From assembly GCA_963814985.1 (NCBI GenBank), contig CAWFFV010000029.1:124001-188000 (forward strand): a DNA stretch of 64,000 bases. The letters are read 5' to 3'. Each line of letters begins with the position of its first letter. Position 1 is the first letter of the stretch. This document shows, one piece after another, positions 27,440-36,595 of the stretch. The notes beneath the pieces are model-generated. The model had not been told where the DNA came from. It did not search any database and was given only the letters and a program-made list of their open reading frames with translations. Origin of the DNA: CAWFFV01 sp963814985. Its GTDB lineage: Bacteria > Chloroflexota > Ktedonobacteria > Ktedonobacterales > Ktedonobacteraceae. The position numbers and the translations under genes were made by a program.

Positions 27440-27748
27440 AAAACGTCCTTACCTTTCTCTAAGAAGCCTGTTTGAAAAGACCAGATGTTAGCCGGAGCTG
27501 AGAAGCTTTGACACTGACAGGAAGGACTTCGTTCGCAAGGAGGCGTACATGAGATTTATTGCTCATTTGAGCTTATTCAGCCAGACGAGCAGATGTTATG
27601 TCCGTGCCACATAAGCATCAGAAAATGCTATGATCTGTCCGAGCCTCTTTTTAAGAGTAGCCATCTGTGAGAGATCTGTCAAGAGAAATCGGATTTTTCC
27701 TTGAAAAGAGGCTTTTATTACGACAACAGATATGATATACTCAGCCTC

Positions 27749-28239
27749 ATGAGCGAACATTCTTTCCCACTCGTATCGTTCTACAAAGGCTGGGATGGTT
27801 ACCAGCAACATCTGGTCCATGTGCTGGCCCCCTTTCGACCGATCAGCTGGCTCTGCATGCAGCACCACACCTGCGTTCTGTTGGCATCATTGCAACACAT
27901 ATCATTGGTGCGCGTGCCAGATGGCTATATTACGTGCTGAGAGAGGGGGACGAGAGCTTCGTCTCACTCGGGACATGGGACAGTCCAGGTCAGCCCGCCC
28001 GATCCGCAGCCGAGCTGATCAGTGGACTAGAAACGACCTGGCAGGTGATCCAGGATGCTCTTCATCGTTGGACGATTGCCGATTTGGAGGAGATTTTTCA
28101 TGATACTGACGACAATGGTGAGGAAGAAGCCTTGACGCGCCAATGGGTCATCTGGCATCTGATCGAACATGATCTGCACCATGGCGGTGAGATCTCGTTC
28201 GCACTTGGTATACATGGTCTGGCTGCCATCAACCTGTAA
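27749..28239 (+). CDS. DinB-family protein, split by a frameshift in a C run
   Basis: From ATG 27749 the first frame reads M-S-E-H-S-F-P-L-V-S-F-Y-K-G-W to L-A-P. After the C run at 27828-27832 the sense frame continues L-S-T-D-Q-L-A-L-H-A-A-P-H and T-H-I-I-G-A-R-A-R-W, ending W-H-L-I-E-H-D-L-H-H-G-G-E-I. The His residues of this four-helix bundle (first in the H-A-A-P-H region, then in A-T-H-I, then L-H-H-G-G) are the metal ligands of DinB/YfiT-type proteins, many of which are thiol-dependent transferases or stress proteins. One extra C restores a protein of normal size (163 residues). Confidence 0.78.
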
Positions 28240-28266
28240 TCTTACATCCGTTCAAGCTGCCATCTA

Positions 28267-28317
28267 TCAGCCATATTTGTTCTCATCTCCTGACGAAGTG
28301 AGAGCAAGTATGGCTGA
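28267..28317. terminator. Bidirectional terminator hairpin
   Basis: TCAGCCATATTTG (28267-28279) pairs with CAAGTATGGCTGA (28305-28317) with one mismatch. It lies between the convergent DinB and secreted-protein genes. Confidence 0.6.
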
Positions 28318-28331
28318 TCAACGGAGGACCA

Positions 28332-29269
28332 CTAGATATTCGTTGTGTACTTCATAGTGGCTCGATCAGCTTTGGAACAAGCGCTTGAACCAAGTGCATT
28401 GTACATGACACTAAAGGCTGCTGCAGGACTGTTCGTGCCACTTACTGCCTCTGCCATGGCACCAGCAAATCGCAGTTTCCTGCCGGCGCTACAATTTGAA
28501 TTGGCGATGACTTCCCAATCCAGTGTGGCATCAGCATTGAAATAGATTTCGGGCAGCGCTTCCTCCTGGGGACCAGCTCCGGAGGAGACATACCAGATAT
28601 CGAACTCACTCCAAAACCCCTGTGTGCCATCGCCATAGTCGACTAACGATTGTTTGGTCGCGCTGTTATAGCCCTTAACAAAGTTACTGGCGGCTGCAAA
28701 GCTGCTCCATTCCACCTCTATATCGTCCGCACCAACGACAGCCACAGCGCTGGTGTATTTACTGGTGGTGACATAGCTCTCAGCGCTATTGACCATCTTG
28801 GCCCAGGCCACACCGGCGGCAGACGTGACGGAACTCCCAAAGTTGCTTGTTCCGATGGCCACTGTGACAAGATGGGCCGTCTTAGGCCGACACTGCCAGG
28901 CTCCCAGAGCAAAGTTTGCGGCAGCATGGAAGATAGTGTTATCTGAGAGGGCACCGTTTGCAAAGTCGATGGTTCCATAATTTCCACCGCCCAGAGAGGC
29001 CGGTTCACCAAAGTCCAGTACTACTAAGCCTGCCGCACCCTTCGAGGCACTGCATCCTTGATTATGCAAGGTCGTAGGGTTAGCTGAGTTTTCATAATAA
29101 GATACTGTTGATCTTGGTGCTGTGACATTGGGCTGGGTACTGGCCGCGTGAGCTGAGCGCCCTATCAGGAGGGTAGCCGTTCCGGTCGCTCCCAAAAACA
29201 GCAATGCGCAGAGTACCCCAAAAGTATCCGCTTGCGCCCTGAGAATCGAAGGGAAGAAGATTGTGTCAT
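28332..29269 (-). CDS. Secreted protein, paralog of 12109-13077, frameshift in signal peptide
   Basis: The mature sequence matches the secreted protein at 12109-13077 (V-L-D-F-G-E-P, F-H-A-A-A-N-F-A-L-G-A-W, G-A-D-D-I-E-V-E-W, P-E-I-Y-F-N-A-D-A-T-L-D-W). The best start is ATG 29269 (M-T-Q-S-S-S-L-R-F-S-G-R-K-R-I-L), with GGAG about 9 nt upstream. That frame leaves the signal peptide at 29216-29223, a CCCC/AAAA homopolymer pair. Adding one base joins it to L-C-A-L-L-F-L-G-A-T-G and the cleavage region R-S-A-H-A-A. Without it, only a TTG at 29204 gives the body, with a short signal and no ribosome binding site. It is divergent from the STAND gene at 29683. Function is unknown, probably an extracellular TIM-barrel enzyme. 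Confidence 0.72.
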
Positions 29270-29682
29270 AGTATACATCTCCAAATTCTCTATGCCTGTA
29301 CGCTCACTTACACTTCCTGCCGTCAGATGATCGTTAACTTCTCTAATCACCTGGTTTCAACATCTTTTTGCAGAGATAGGTGTACATGAGAACCACATCA
29401 ACAGCGCGGAAAGACAACCGCGCTAGAGTCCCAACAAGGTATCAACAAAATTAGATGCAATATATTTGAATATTTGTATTTGCTGAACCTCTGGAGATGA
29501 GTCTACACGTTTCTATTCACCGTTCAGGTGTGAATCTGACAAGTAGCTCTTAATACGAGGATCTGAATAGTACTTTTGGAGTGAATTCGGAGAGAACTGA
29601 ATGGTGAAAGGGGCTAAATCGTGAATATATTGATGGGATTGTATCAAAGTTGTTTATCTTGTTTTAATAAGGAGCATTGTGT
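29270..29682. other. Divergent intergenic region, secreted protein / STAND pair 2
   Basis: No gene is seen. The region is A/T-rich, with AAGGAG at 29669-29674 serving the STAND gene. I find no clear shared operator with the equivalent spacer at 13078-13616. Confidence 0.35.
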
Positions 29683-32139
29683 GTGGATGCGACTAAATCC
29701 GCTCCTTTTGGAGACCTCTTGAAAGCCTTGCGCAAGCAAAAACACGTTAACCAGAGGGTACTTTCGGCGAGACTGGGGGTCCATTACAACACAGTCAGTA
29801 AATGGGAACGGGGGATGTGTCTGCCTGATAGCAAAGGAATGGTCCTTGAACTGGCGAAAGAGCTTTGTCTCGATGAGCATGAAACTCGACTCTTGTTGGA
29901 AGCCAGTCTGACCGCCGTCTCTCCCTACTGGTTTGTTCCCTACCTGCGTAATCCTTTCTTCACCGGACGCGAGAAGATCCTGGAAGCCCTGCATGCGCGT
30001 CTTGGCATCAATCAAATAGGCACACTTGTTCCGCCCTATGCCTTGCATGGACTGGGAGGCATCGGCAAAACGCAGATAGCTCTGGAGTATGCCTACTGCA
30101 ATGCACTGGAGTACAGCGCCATCTTCTGGCTCAGGGCAGAAACCGTCGAAAGCGTCATGTTCAGTATGCGGGGTATTGCCGAGGTATTACAATTGCCAGG
30201 GCGAGACGACAAGGACCAGGAACGAGTTGTTGCAGCAGTGTTACGGTGGCTGAGCAGCCACCATCAGTGGTTACTGATCTGGGATGACCTGGAAGATCTG
30301 AACCTGCTGCAACGCTTTCTGCCCTCTGCCCGGCAGGGAGCGATCTTGCTCACCACTCGCCAACAGGCACTTGGCTTATTTGCACGAGGAATAAACCTGT
30401 TACCAATGGAGCAAGAGGAAGGGATGCGGTTCTTGTTGCGCCGTTCCAAAATGCTGGAACCAGAGGTGACAAGCGAGCAGATGCAGCAATTTGCAGGGAG
30501 TATGCCTATCAAGTATGCCACAGCTGCGGAACTTGTAACGGCCATGGGGGGACTGCCCCTGGCTCTGGATCAGGCAGGAGCTTATATTGAAGAAACAGGA
30601 TGCAGTCTCTCAGCCTATCTTCAACGTTACAAGCGGCGGCGTGCGCACTTGCTGGATCGACGTGGACTGCGAGGAGGGAATCATCCGCACTCGGTGGCAA
30701 CTACTTTCAGGTTGGCGAGTGAGCAAATGGAACAGGAGCAGCCAGCGGCAGCCTTGTTAAAGGTGTGTGCGTTTCTGCATGCGGAAGCCATTCCCGAGGA
30801 ACTGTTTATCACAGGAGCTGTGCACCTGGGGCCGGAGTTGGCACCCCTGGCAGACAATTCTTCCCGATTTGATCAGGCGATTATTGTTCTACGGAGCCTC
30901 TCGCTGGTGCAGCGCCAGGCAGAAACCGGCACACTCTCCCTCCACCGCCTGATGCAAGCCGTACTGCGCGAGCAGATGAGCGAGCAGGAACAAATGCTAT
31001 GGCTAAAGCGAGTGATCAACGCGCTTAATGTGGTGTTTCCTCAAGTCATTCACGAAGTCTGGGGGCAATGTGAGCGTCTCCTGCCGCATGCACTGGCGGT
31101 TACAGCCTTCATACCGGATCAGGCAGGCAACCAGGAGGTCGTTGAGGTGTTGCGGAAAGCAGCTGCCTACCTGCGGGCACGTGCTCAGCATCAGCAGGCA
31201 GAGCCGCTTTATCAGCGAGCCTTAAGTATTGGAGAGCGGGTGTTGGGACCAGCGCACCCCGATGTGGCTTTTTCGCTCAATGGTCTGGCGCTCCTCTATG
31301 CGGAGCAGGGAAAGTATGAGCAGGCAGAGCCGCTCTATCAGCGGGCCTTGAGCATTGGAGAGCAGGTGCTGGGACCAGCACACTTCGATGTGGCCCAATT
31401 GCTTAATGGCCTGGCAACGCTCTATTGGAGGCAAGGAAAATACGAGCAAGCCAAGCCGTTGTATGAGCAAGCTTTGCATATCCGAGAAGAAGCGCTTGGA
31501 GCGGAGCATCCTGAGACAACAGATCTGCTCAACGGTCTGGCGTTCCTTTACATGGAACAGGGAAAGGATGAGCAAGCCAGACTGTTGTGCTGGCGGACCT
31601 TGCATATTTGGAAACGGGCGCTGGAAGCAAATTATCCCGATCTGGCCTATCCACTCAACAATCGGGCGGAACAGGGGAAAGAGGGGCAAGCCTTGTATAT
31701 TTGGGAGCATGTGGGAGCGCAGTATCCTCATGTAGCTTACCCACTTTACGGTCTGGCAATTCTCTATGCCAGGGAAGGAAAAGACGAGCAAGCCGCATCG
31801 TTCTATAAGTGTGCGCTGCATATTAGGGAACAGGCAATGGGACCTGAACATCCCGATCTGGCCTATGGGCTGAGCGGATTGGCAAATCTTTACCTGAAAC
31901 AAAGGAAATACGAACAGGCTGAAGCGCTGTATCGGCGAGCCTTGCATATTCGAGAACAACATCTTGGTCTACATCATCCTGAGACAGCACAAACACTGCA
32001 TGATCTAGCCATCTTCTATCGGTTACAGGGTAATGTGAGTGAGGCACTCTCCCTCGTTGAACGTGCGTTGCAGAGCTATCTCGGATGGGAGAAGCTCACC
32101 CAAATACAGTCGCCGCACGAACTCTCTACACTCAGTTGA
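29683..32139 (+). CDS. XRE-HTH / NB-ARC / TPR STAND regulator
   Basis: GTG 29683 is preferred over TTG 29677 because AAGGAG lies 8 nt upstream. An XRE helix-turn-helix (L-R-K-Q-K-H-V-N-Q-R-V-L-S, T-V-S-K-W-E-R-G) is followed by the NB-ARC ATPase: Walker A G-L-G-G-I-G-K-T-Q, Walker B W-L-L-I-W-D-D-L-E, L-L-T-T-R and G-G-L-P-L-A-L-D. A winged-helix/ARC2 region comes next, then seven 42-residue kinesin-light-chain-type TPRs (A-E-P-L-Y-Q-R-A-L-S-I, E-Q-G-K-Y-E-Q). Such proteins are ATP-switched, ligand-sensing transcription factors or defence-like switches. It is the only complete STAND gene here. The divergent secreted-protein gene is the natural candidate target. Confidence 0.9.
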   Translation: MDATKSAPFGDLLKALRKQKHVNQRVLSARLGVHYNTVSKWERGMCLPDSKGMVLELAKELCLDEHETRLLLEASLTAVSPYWFVPYLRNPFFTGREKILEALHARLGINQIGTLVPPYALHGLGGIGKTQIALEYAYCNALEYSAIFWLRAETVESVMFSMRGIAEVLQLPGRDDKDQERVVAAVLRWLSSHHQWLLIWDDLEDLNLLQRFLPSARQGAILLTTRQQALGLFARGINLLPMEQEEGMRFLLRRSKMLEPEVTSEQMQQFAGSMPIKYATAAELVTAMGGLPLALDQAGAYIEETGCSLSAYLQRYKRRRAHLLDRRGLRGGNHPHSVATTFRLASEQMEQEQPAAALLKVCAFLHAEAIPEELFITGAVHLGPELAPLADNSSRFDQAIIVLRSLSLVQRQAETGTLSLHRLMQAVLREQMSEQEQMLWLKRVINALNVVFPQVIHEVWGQCERLLPHALAVTAFIPDQAGNQEVVEVLRKAAAYLRARAQHQQAEPLYQRALSIGERVLGPAHPDVAFSLNGLALLYAEQGKYEQAEPLYQRALSIGEQVLGPAHFDVAQLLNGLATLYWRQGKYEQAKPLYEQALHIREEALGAEHPETTDLLNGLAFLYMEQGKDEQARLLCWRTLHIWKRALEANYPDLAYPLNNRAEQGKEGQALYIWEHVGAQYPHVAYPLYGLAILYAREGKDEQAASFYKCALHIREQAMGPEHPDLAYGLSGLANLYLKQRKYEQAEALYRRALHIREQHLGLHHPETAQTLHDLAIFYRLQGNVSEALSLVERALQSYLGWEKLTQIQSPHELSTLS
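31198..32043 (+). repeat. 126-nt tandem coding repeats (TPR units)
   Basis: Units begin at 31198, 31324, 31450, 31576, about 31702, 31792 and 31918. Six are exactly 126 nt (42 codons). The fifth is only 90 nt, having lost 12 codons, so one TPR is structurally damaged while the frame is kept. Confidence 0.85.
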
Positions 32140-32245
32140 CCCAGGAACAGACGTATCTTGAGCAGGGAAAGCAAAATCAGCAGTCAGAGTTTGTATCGAG
32201 TTCTGACAAACTGCTACGCTGGTAAGCGGGATAGATAGTATCTCA

Positions 32246-32318
32246 AAGCACGCTGAGTCAAAATAGGAATGGGGCGTCTCCAGGAGGTGCCCCATTCCTA
32301 TTTTGACTCAGCGTGCTT
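32246..32318. terminator. 30-bp perfect hairpin between convergent genes
   Basis: Positions 32246-32275 are exactly complementary to 32289-32318, with a 13-nt loop and a downstream ATATTTTTG. The right arm overlaps the stop codon of the convergent DUF4349 gene by two bases (32317-32318). It should end both the STAND and DUF4349 transcripts. Confidence 0.78.
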
Positions 32319-33303
32319 ATATTTTTGTTGATGGTGGAGTTATCGTTGTTGTTACTGGCGGGACCACGCGTGGAGTCCGGTTACGCAAGTACCACTTTCT
32401 TGCAAACCAGATGACAACAATGAGAAGGATGATGTAAACACTGAAGGCCAGGAGCCAGATCAAAAAGCTTGCCAGACTTTGTCCAAAGGCGAGCGAAGCT
32501 GCAAATGCATCATGGAATATTTGACCAGCACTCCATCCGGTCGGCGCCGGTGGTGGCGGTACTGTTTCTATTGGTTGCAAGCTGATGGTGACAGTATAGA
32601 ACGTAACCTGACTGGTGAGTGAATTGAGGTGTGCTTCAATCGTCTCGATCTGCCCTTCAATATCGGTCAGTTTCTGCTCAATAGTCAGGATATCACCCAG
32701 ATTTTGTGCATTGCTCATGAGTGTCTGTAAGCGTTGCTGCTCACCGCGCAGATTTTTTAGACGCGATTGTGTATCAACATAGTCATTGGTGACATCCTGC
32801 ACAGACTCAGTCTCACTCAGAAGCCGTCCCCCATGATCTTCTGCGTAATTACTCAGGTAGTGCTGAATTTGTGGGTAGATAGATGCCTGTACCGAGAAAG
32901 CCAGAGTGACGTTGTAAAGATTGTTTGCTGCTGGTTCGTAGTCAAGACCTGCTGATGATGACTGCGGGTCGGTGGTACTGATCCAGGTTTGCAGATCGTT
33001 TGCCACATTTCTGGTGTCTTTTACTGCCAGATTGACTTTGAGATTCTTAATCAGATATTGTGGACCAATCAAAGTTGGCGTAGTTGTTGTGTCTTTGTTT
33101 TGTCCAGATGTCGAAGAAGAACCAGCGCTCATACTCGTTGAGCCTACGCTCCTTTGCGGAACATTGGCCGGCATTGAAGAACTGTTGGTATCTGCTACCG
33201 ATGGTCCTGCTGTACTACCACAGGCTGCAAGAAGTATTGACAGTAGAACAAGGATTACTAGACAGAGAGTGTGCCACCTGTGATTGTTTGATGTATGCGG
33301 CAT
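32317..33303 (-). CDS. DUF4349 lipoprotein
   Basis: A lipoprotein signal (L-S-I-L-L-A-A-C at about 22-29) precedes a Ser/Thr-rich linker. The DUF4349 domain (about 85-255) contains the coiled-coil stretch L-R-G-E-Q-Q-R-L-Q-T-L to E-G-Q-I-E-T-I-E-A-H-L. A long TM helix (I-W-L-L-A-F-S-V-Y-I-I-L-L-I-V-V-I-W-F) near 280-300 and a short basic tail follow, as usual in this family. Function is unknown; an envelope role is likely. AAAGGAG lies 7 nt before ATG 33303. Confidence 0.88.
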   Translation of the reverse strand: MPHTSNNHRWHTLCLVILVLLSILLAACGSTAGPSVADTNSSSMPANVPQRSVGSTSMSAGSSSTSGQNKDTTTTPTLIGPQYLIKNLKVNLAVKDTRNVANDLQTWISTTDPQSSSAGLDYEPAANNLYNVTLAFSVQASIYPQIQHYLSNYAEDHGGRLLSETESVQDVTNDYVDTQSRLKNLRGEQQRLQTLMSNAQNLGDILTIEQKLTDIEGQIETIEAHLNSLTSQVTFYTVTISLQPIETVPPPPAPTGWSAGQIFHDAFAASLAFGQSLASFLIWLLAFSVYIILLIVVIWFARKWYLRNRTPRVVPPVTTTITPPSTKI

Positions 33304-33523
33304 AGATAAACTCCTTTGAATAAGGCCAATGTGGGCCGATAGAGGTGCCCATTGCTTTCATTAAGAATTGGTACTCCGGTTGAGATAACTTTTCATCTGT
33401 AGGATAGAGGAGAACTACATCATTGTGTAAGTGTCATATGTACTATCTCTTCTATTGAAGAGACGCTATATGCTCATAAATAGTTCCTCGTGGAGATCTG
33501 AAAATAGAGAGAAAATGAACATT

Positions 33524-34280
33524 TTAGGGTGTAAATGATTCTAAGACGGGAGTATCTGTCCGTGAGAGGAGTGTGAAGGCATCACGGATAATGTGTGTCT
33601 GTAACTTAATATTGTCAGGCTCTCCGAGAGGATAACCAAGGGGATAGGGCACAAAGAGGGCGCGCGGAGGCTGAATCTTCTCTGTGATTTCACGCAGAAG
33701 TGAGATAGAAACAGTTGTGATACCGGCATACTCGATGGCTCGCTGAAATCAGTCCCACGGACTGATTGCACATTGGTCAGACAGGAGTTAGTAGTACAAC
33801 ATCAACACTTGCCACTATCAGGCGTCGTGCAACTTCTGGTGCCTGCTCTTTGATGAGCCTGGCAGGCCCGATGATCGAGCCCATAAAGCTATAGTGGTAG
33901 GGGGCGATAGTCCCGATTTCACCTTGCTCATGCATCTCCCGCAGACGATCAAGCGGAAAGACCAGATTGCGGTCACGGAGAATACCCGTTTGATCAAAGC
34001 TCCAACTACGATGATGCATCTCTAATAATTGTGGAGAAATATCACCAGGAATTTCCCTGAATGAACTATCTCCCATCTTGATGCTGGTATCAAATGGTGG
34101 TTGATCAGTAAGACTTAGACCTGCCGTTGTCACCACCGCAACGGTGCATGCCGCTAGTGGCTTGCGTAGAGGGGTCGTTGCTGTTGAAACAGGGTCTCCA
34201 GGATGAGGGCTATACCTCCGGAAAGGATACCCCTTGAGAAAAAGACGTTCAGCGAGTTCAACATCATCGAATTGGGCCAC
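33524..34280 (-). CDS. GrdB-like reductase, probable selenoprotein with in-frame UGA (Sec) at 33777-33779
   Basis: The family is the glycine/sarcosine/betaine/D-proline reductase selenoprotein B group. Evidence is A-V-V-T-T-A-G-L near residue 50, G-D-S-S-F-R-E-I-P-G-D, then N-L-V-F-P-L-D-R-L-R-E and A-P-Y-H-Y-S-F-M-G. The frame reaches V-D-V-V-L-L-T-P-V, then TGA, and the same frame continues P-M-C-N-Q-S-V-G-L-I-S. The TGA thus sits at the redox position of a U-x-x-C motif where homologs carry Sec or Cys. A SECIS-like hairpin follows. About 30 nt further on, a single extra base (near 33744-33746) shifts the frame. The remaining tail (R-A-I-E-Y-A-G-I-T-T-V to E-S-F-T-P) ends in TAA at 33524-33526. 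The total of about 251 residues is normal for the short members of the family. The substrate is unknown. An ordinary call would stop at 33777. Confidence 0.78.
33747..33767 (-). promoter_or_regulatory. Probable bacterial SECIS element
   Basis: On the minus strand, AATCAGTCC pairs perfectly with GGACTGATT (9 bp) around a GTG loop. The stem begins 9 nt after the TGA and the loop 18 nt after it. That fits the published bacterial SECIS rules: apical loop roughly 16-37 nt past UGA, with a G among the first two loop bases. Confidence 0.72.
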
Positions 34281-34504
34281 AACAGTTGTTTACTCCTTCT
34301 AATACCTATGGGAAGGTTTCGCTATTCCAGAAGTATATCATATTTGCCATCTGCGCCTCCATGCCTCCAATTGTGGCCAGGGTGTGATCTCTCGCAGCGA
34401 AGGTGAGACAGTGGTATTTGTATGGAGATCGTCTACAAGCTGTTGCTCTTTGTTTGTTATTCCCCATCGTCGAAGACTGGGAAAACTCCATATTTGCTAT
34501 TGTA
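34281..34504. other. Spacer without a clear gene
   Basis: A short minus-strand frame (34306-34545) has no ribosome binding site or recognisable motif. I see only upstream sequence of the two divergent genes. Confidence 0.3.
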
Positions 34505-34533
34505 TTGACACAACTTCTTGATGTTTTTATACT
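34505..34533 (+). promoter_or_regulatory. Consensus promoter for the coiled-coil gene
   Basis: TTGACA (34505-34510), 17 nt, TATACT (34528-34533). The gene starts at 34598 behind GGGGAGG. Confidence 0.7.
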
Positions 34534-34597
34534 AGTGTTCGGCATTATGTGCTAGTATCCGATTCGTAACGTAAGGATAAGGGGAGGGTTCACGTCA

Positions 34598-35449
34598 ATG
34601 TCGTTTACGCAAGATGAACTACAATCGCTCCATACTATCGTCGAGCAGAAACTCTCTGTGCATCGCCAGGAACTAGAGCGTGCTTTTGATTTGCGTATCA
34701 ATGTACTCAAGCGTGAACTTGAGTCAAATTTTGTCTCTATTCTGCAAGACCAGATGCGTAATTTGCCTCAGCGAATATTAGAGCATCAGGACAAGCTCAA
34801 AGATGCTTTAAACCAAAGAATGGATGTGCAACAGATGCGCATCACACAAGCACTCAGCCATGAGCTTGAGCAACAGCAACAACAACTTGCATTGATCATA
34901 GAACGTGTCCTTGCAGCCCAACGCCTTGATGTCGAGCAACTGGTCAGGCAGCATTCTGCTCCTCAATCTAATGGTCATAGTGTGGCCTCCCCATTAGTCG
35001 CCCTTCCAATATATGAAACTCGTCCCAACTTTGAGGCCATAGAGATACAGACAGAAATATCCTGGGATGATCTTGTCGATGCTGTTGGCAAAGCTCTGGA
35101 TGAGCGCTTGACAGTGTTTGATGAATCTCTTCGTTCAGTTGTTAAGAATATAGAACATCGTCTCTCATTGCAAATTCACAATGTACGCGAGATCCTTGGA
35201 AGTGAACAGACACAGGCTCTTAATGGGGCGATAACGAATCTCCAGAGTGTATTTACAAACTTCGAACAACTTGAACATCTTGTCGAGGCGATGCAGGTAG
35301 CGTTGACTGCCAACCATGCACTCCTCTCAAATCGCCTGTATCACCATCAACATTTACCTCTTGAACGTGCCCATGCCAGTAATCATGAGTCTGCCGCCCG
35401 TGACGTGAAAAATCAGCTTTCTCCTCCAGAGGAGGGGGCAAACGAATAG
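34598..35449 (+). CDS. Coiled-coil protein of unknown function
   Basis: The 283-residue protein has no signal peptide or TM helix. Residues 5-120 and 150-240 are predicted long amphipathic helices with heptad spacing, including a Q-rich run (E-Q-Q-Q-Q-Q-L-A). A proline-containing linker near 125-145 separates them. The C-terminus is His/Asn-rich and acidic. It may be a scaffold or filament-like protein; I know no family. It has its own promoter and a hairpin downstream. Confidence 0.7.
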   Translation: MSFTQDELQSLHTIVEQKLSVHRQELERAFDLRINVLKRELESNFVSILQDQMRNLPQRILEHQDKLKDALNQRMDVQQMRITQALSHELEQQQQQLALIIERVLAAQRLDVEQLVRQHSAPQSNGHSVASPLVALPIYETRPNFEAIEIQTEISWDDLVDAVGKALDERLTVFDESLRSVVKNIEHRLSLQIHNVREILGSEQTQALNGAITNLQSVFTNFEQLEHLVEAMQVALTANHALLSNRLYHHQHLPLERAHASNHESAARDVKNQLSPPEEGANE

Positions 35450-35662
35450 TAGTCCATTGCCTTGTCACATGAGGAATGATCGTCTTCAAGTGTGGTTGAA
35501 GTGGTCATTTTTTCTTGTGTCCGCTTACGGAAGATTGACCTTTGTCGAGTGATAGTGGTATAGTATGCAAACACTCTGCAAAGCATCAGAAAAAGTAGAT
35601 CGTTGTAGAGCCGACATGTGGGTAGTTTTGACCGTTCCCACGTAACCGCATGTGCAAAATAC

Positions 35663-35713
35663 ATAAAGAACCAGCCTCCCTCTCCCCCGGTGAGAAGGAG
35701 ACTGGTTCTTTAT
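35663..35713. terminator. Hairpin before the ABC exporter operon
   Basis: ATAAAGAACCAG (35663-35674) is exactly complementary to 35702-35713, with further partial pairing inside (CTCC/GGAG). It separates the coiled-coil gene from the ABC-2 permease operon, 35 nt before the permease start. Confidence 0.65.
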
Positions 35714-35748
35714 GCCGTTTCCCATTAAAGAGAGAATAGGAGGACGAC

Positions 35749-36546
35749 ATGCTCCGCTTCTATATTGAAGTAGCGCGTACGGCATTCCGCCGACAGCTCA
35801 TATACCGTTGGGCGAACCTGGCAGGGTTACTCACGAATATTTTCTTTGCAGCCATCTTGAGTTATGTGATTATCGCGCTCTACCATGCGCGGCCTGTTGT
35901 AGCTGGTTATGATGTGCTGGATACCTTGCGCTACACCTGGTTAATACAGGCGATGCTTATGGTGGTGTTGCCATTCAGTTGGTACGATCTGATGCTCACA
36001 ATTCGCTCTGGAGAAGTGATCTCGGATCTGAGCAAACCATGCGATTTCTACTGGTATTGGTTTAGCCGCGAAATGGGGCGGAACTTCTATTACTTTATCT
36101 TTCGTTGTATACCCATTTATCTGGCTGGGATGCTCCTCTTCAGGATTGGTCTGCCGGGAAAGTGGTACGACTGGCTGGCCTATAGTCTGGCGTTTCCCCT
36201 TGGAGCCATGCTGGGGATTGCCTACCGTTTTCTGTATAATATTGTCGCCTTCTGGATCATTGAAGCCCGTGCCATCGTCTCTCTTGCGGTAACCATCGGG
36301 CTATTTTTTACTGGTTCCTATGTTCCTCTCCCTTTGTTGCCACCATGGTTGCGTATGATTGTTGATTGGCTTCCTTTTAATGGCTTTATCAGTCTGCCAA
36401 CCGAGATTTTGCTTGGTAAGGTAGCGATGAACACTCTATGGTTGGAGATAAGTCGACAGGTACTCTGGCTTTTTGTCTTAACAGGTATTCGTTGCGTTAG
36501 TGCGAGTCACCGTGAGAGTTTTCCAGATCTCACGCAGCTGGAGTAG
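35749..36546 (+). CDS. ABC-2-type permease subunit 1
   Basis: AGGAGG lies 6 nt before ATG 35749. The 265-residue protein has six TM helices and the layout of ABC-2 exporter permeases of the DUF990 kind. The cytoplasmic segment I-R-S-G-E-V-I-S-D-L-S-K-P likely couples to the ATPase. The last 20 residues (I-R-C-V-S-A-S-H) look out of frame. An alternative frame continues V-F-V-A-L-V-R-V-T-V-R-V as a final helix, so a one-base loss near 36485 is likely. It is the first gene of an operon with a second permease, a small kinase and the ATPase. Confidence 0.82.
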   Translation: MLRFYIEVARTAFRRQLIYRWANLAGLLTNIFFAAILSYVIIALYHARPVVAGYDVLDTLRYTWLIQAMLMVVLPFSWYDLMLTIRSGEVISDLSKPCDFYWYWFSREMGRNFYYFIFRCIPIYLAGMLLFRIGLPGKWYDWLAYSLAFPLGAMLGIAYRFLYNIVAFWIIEARAIVSLAVTIGLFFTGSYVPLPLLPPWLRMIVDWLPFNGFISLPTEILLGKVAMNTLWLEISRQVLWLFVLTGIRCVSASHRESFPDLTQLE

Positions 36547-36595
36547 CCACCGCAAGGGTGAAGAGTCTTGAAGAGTTAAAAAGGAGATAATTATT

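Noticed and set aside
31222..31962. 246-codon minus-strand ORF
   Set aside because: It is the antisense shadow of the TPR repeats; its own repeat pattern follows from the coding strand.
31198..32043. Regularly spaced repeats that might suggest a CRISPR array
   Set aside because: Units are 126 nt, contiguous and in frame with a TPR-encoding gene; there are no unique spacers.
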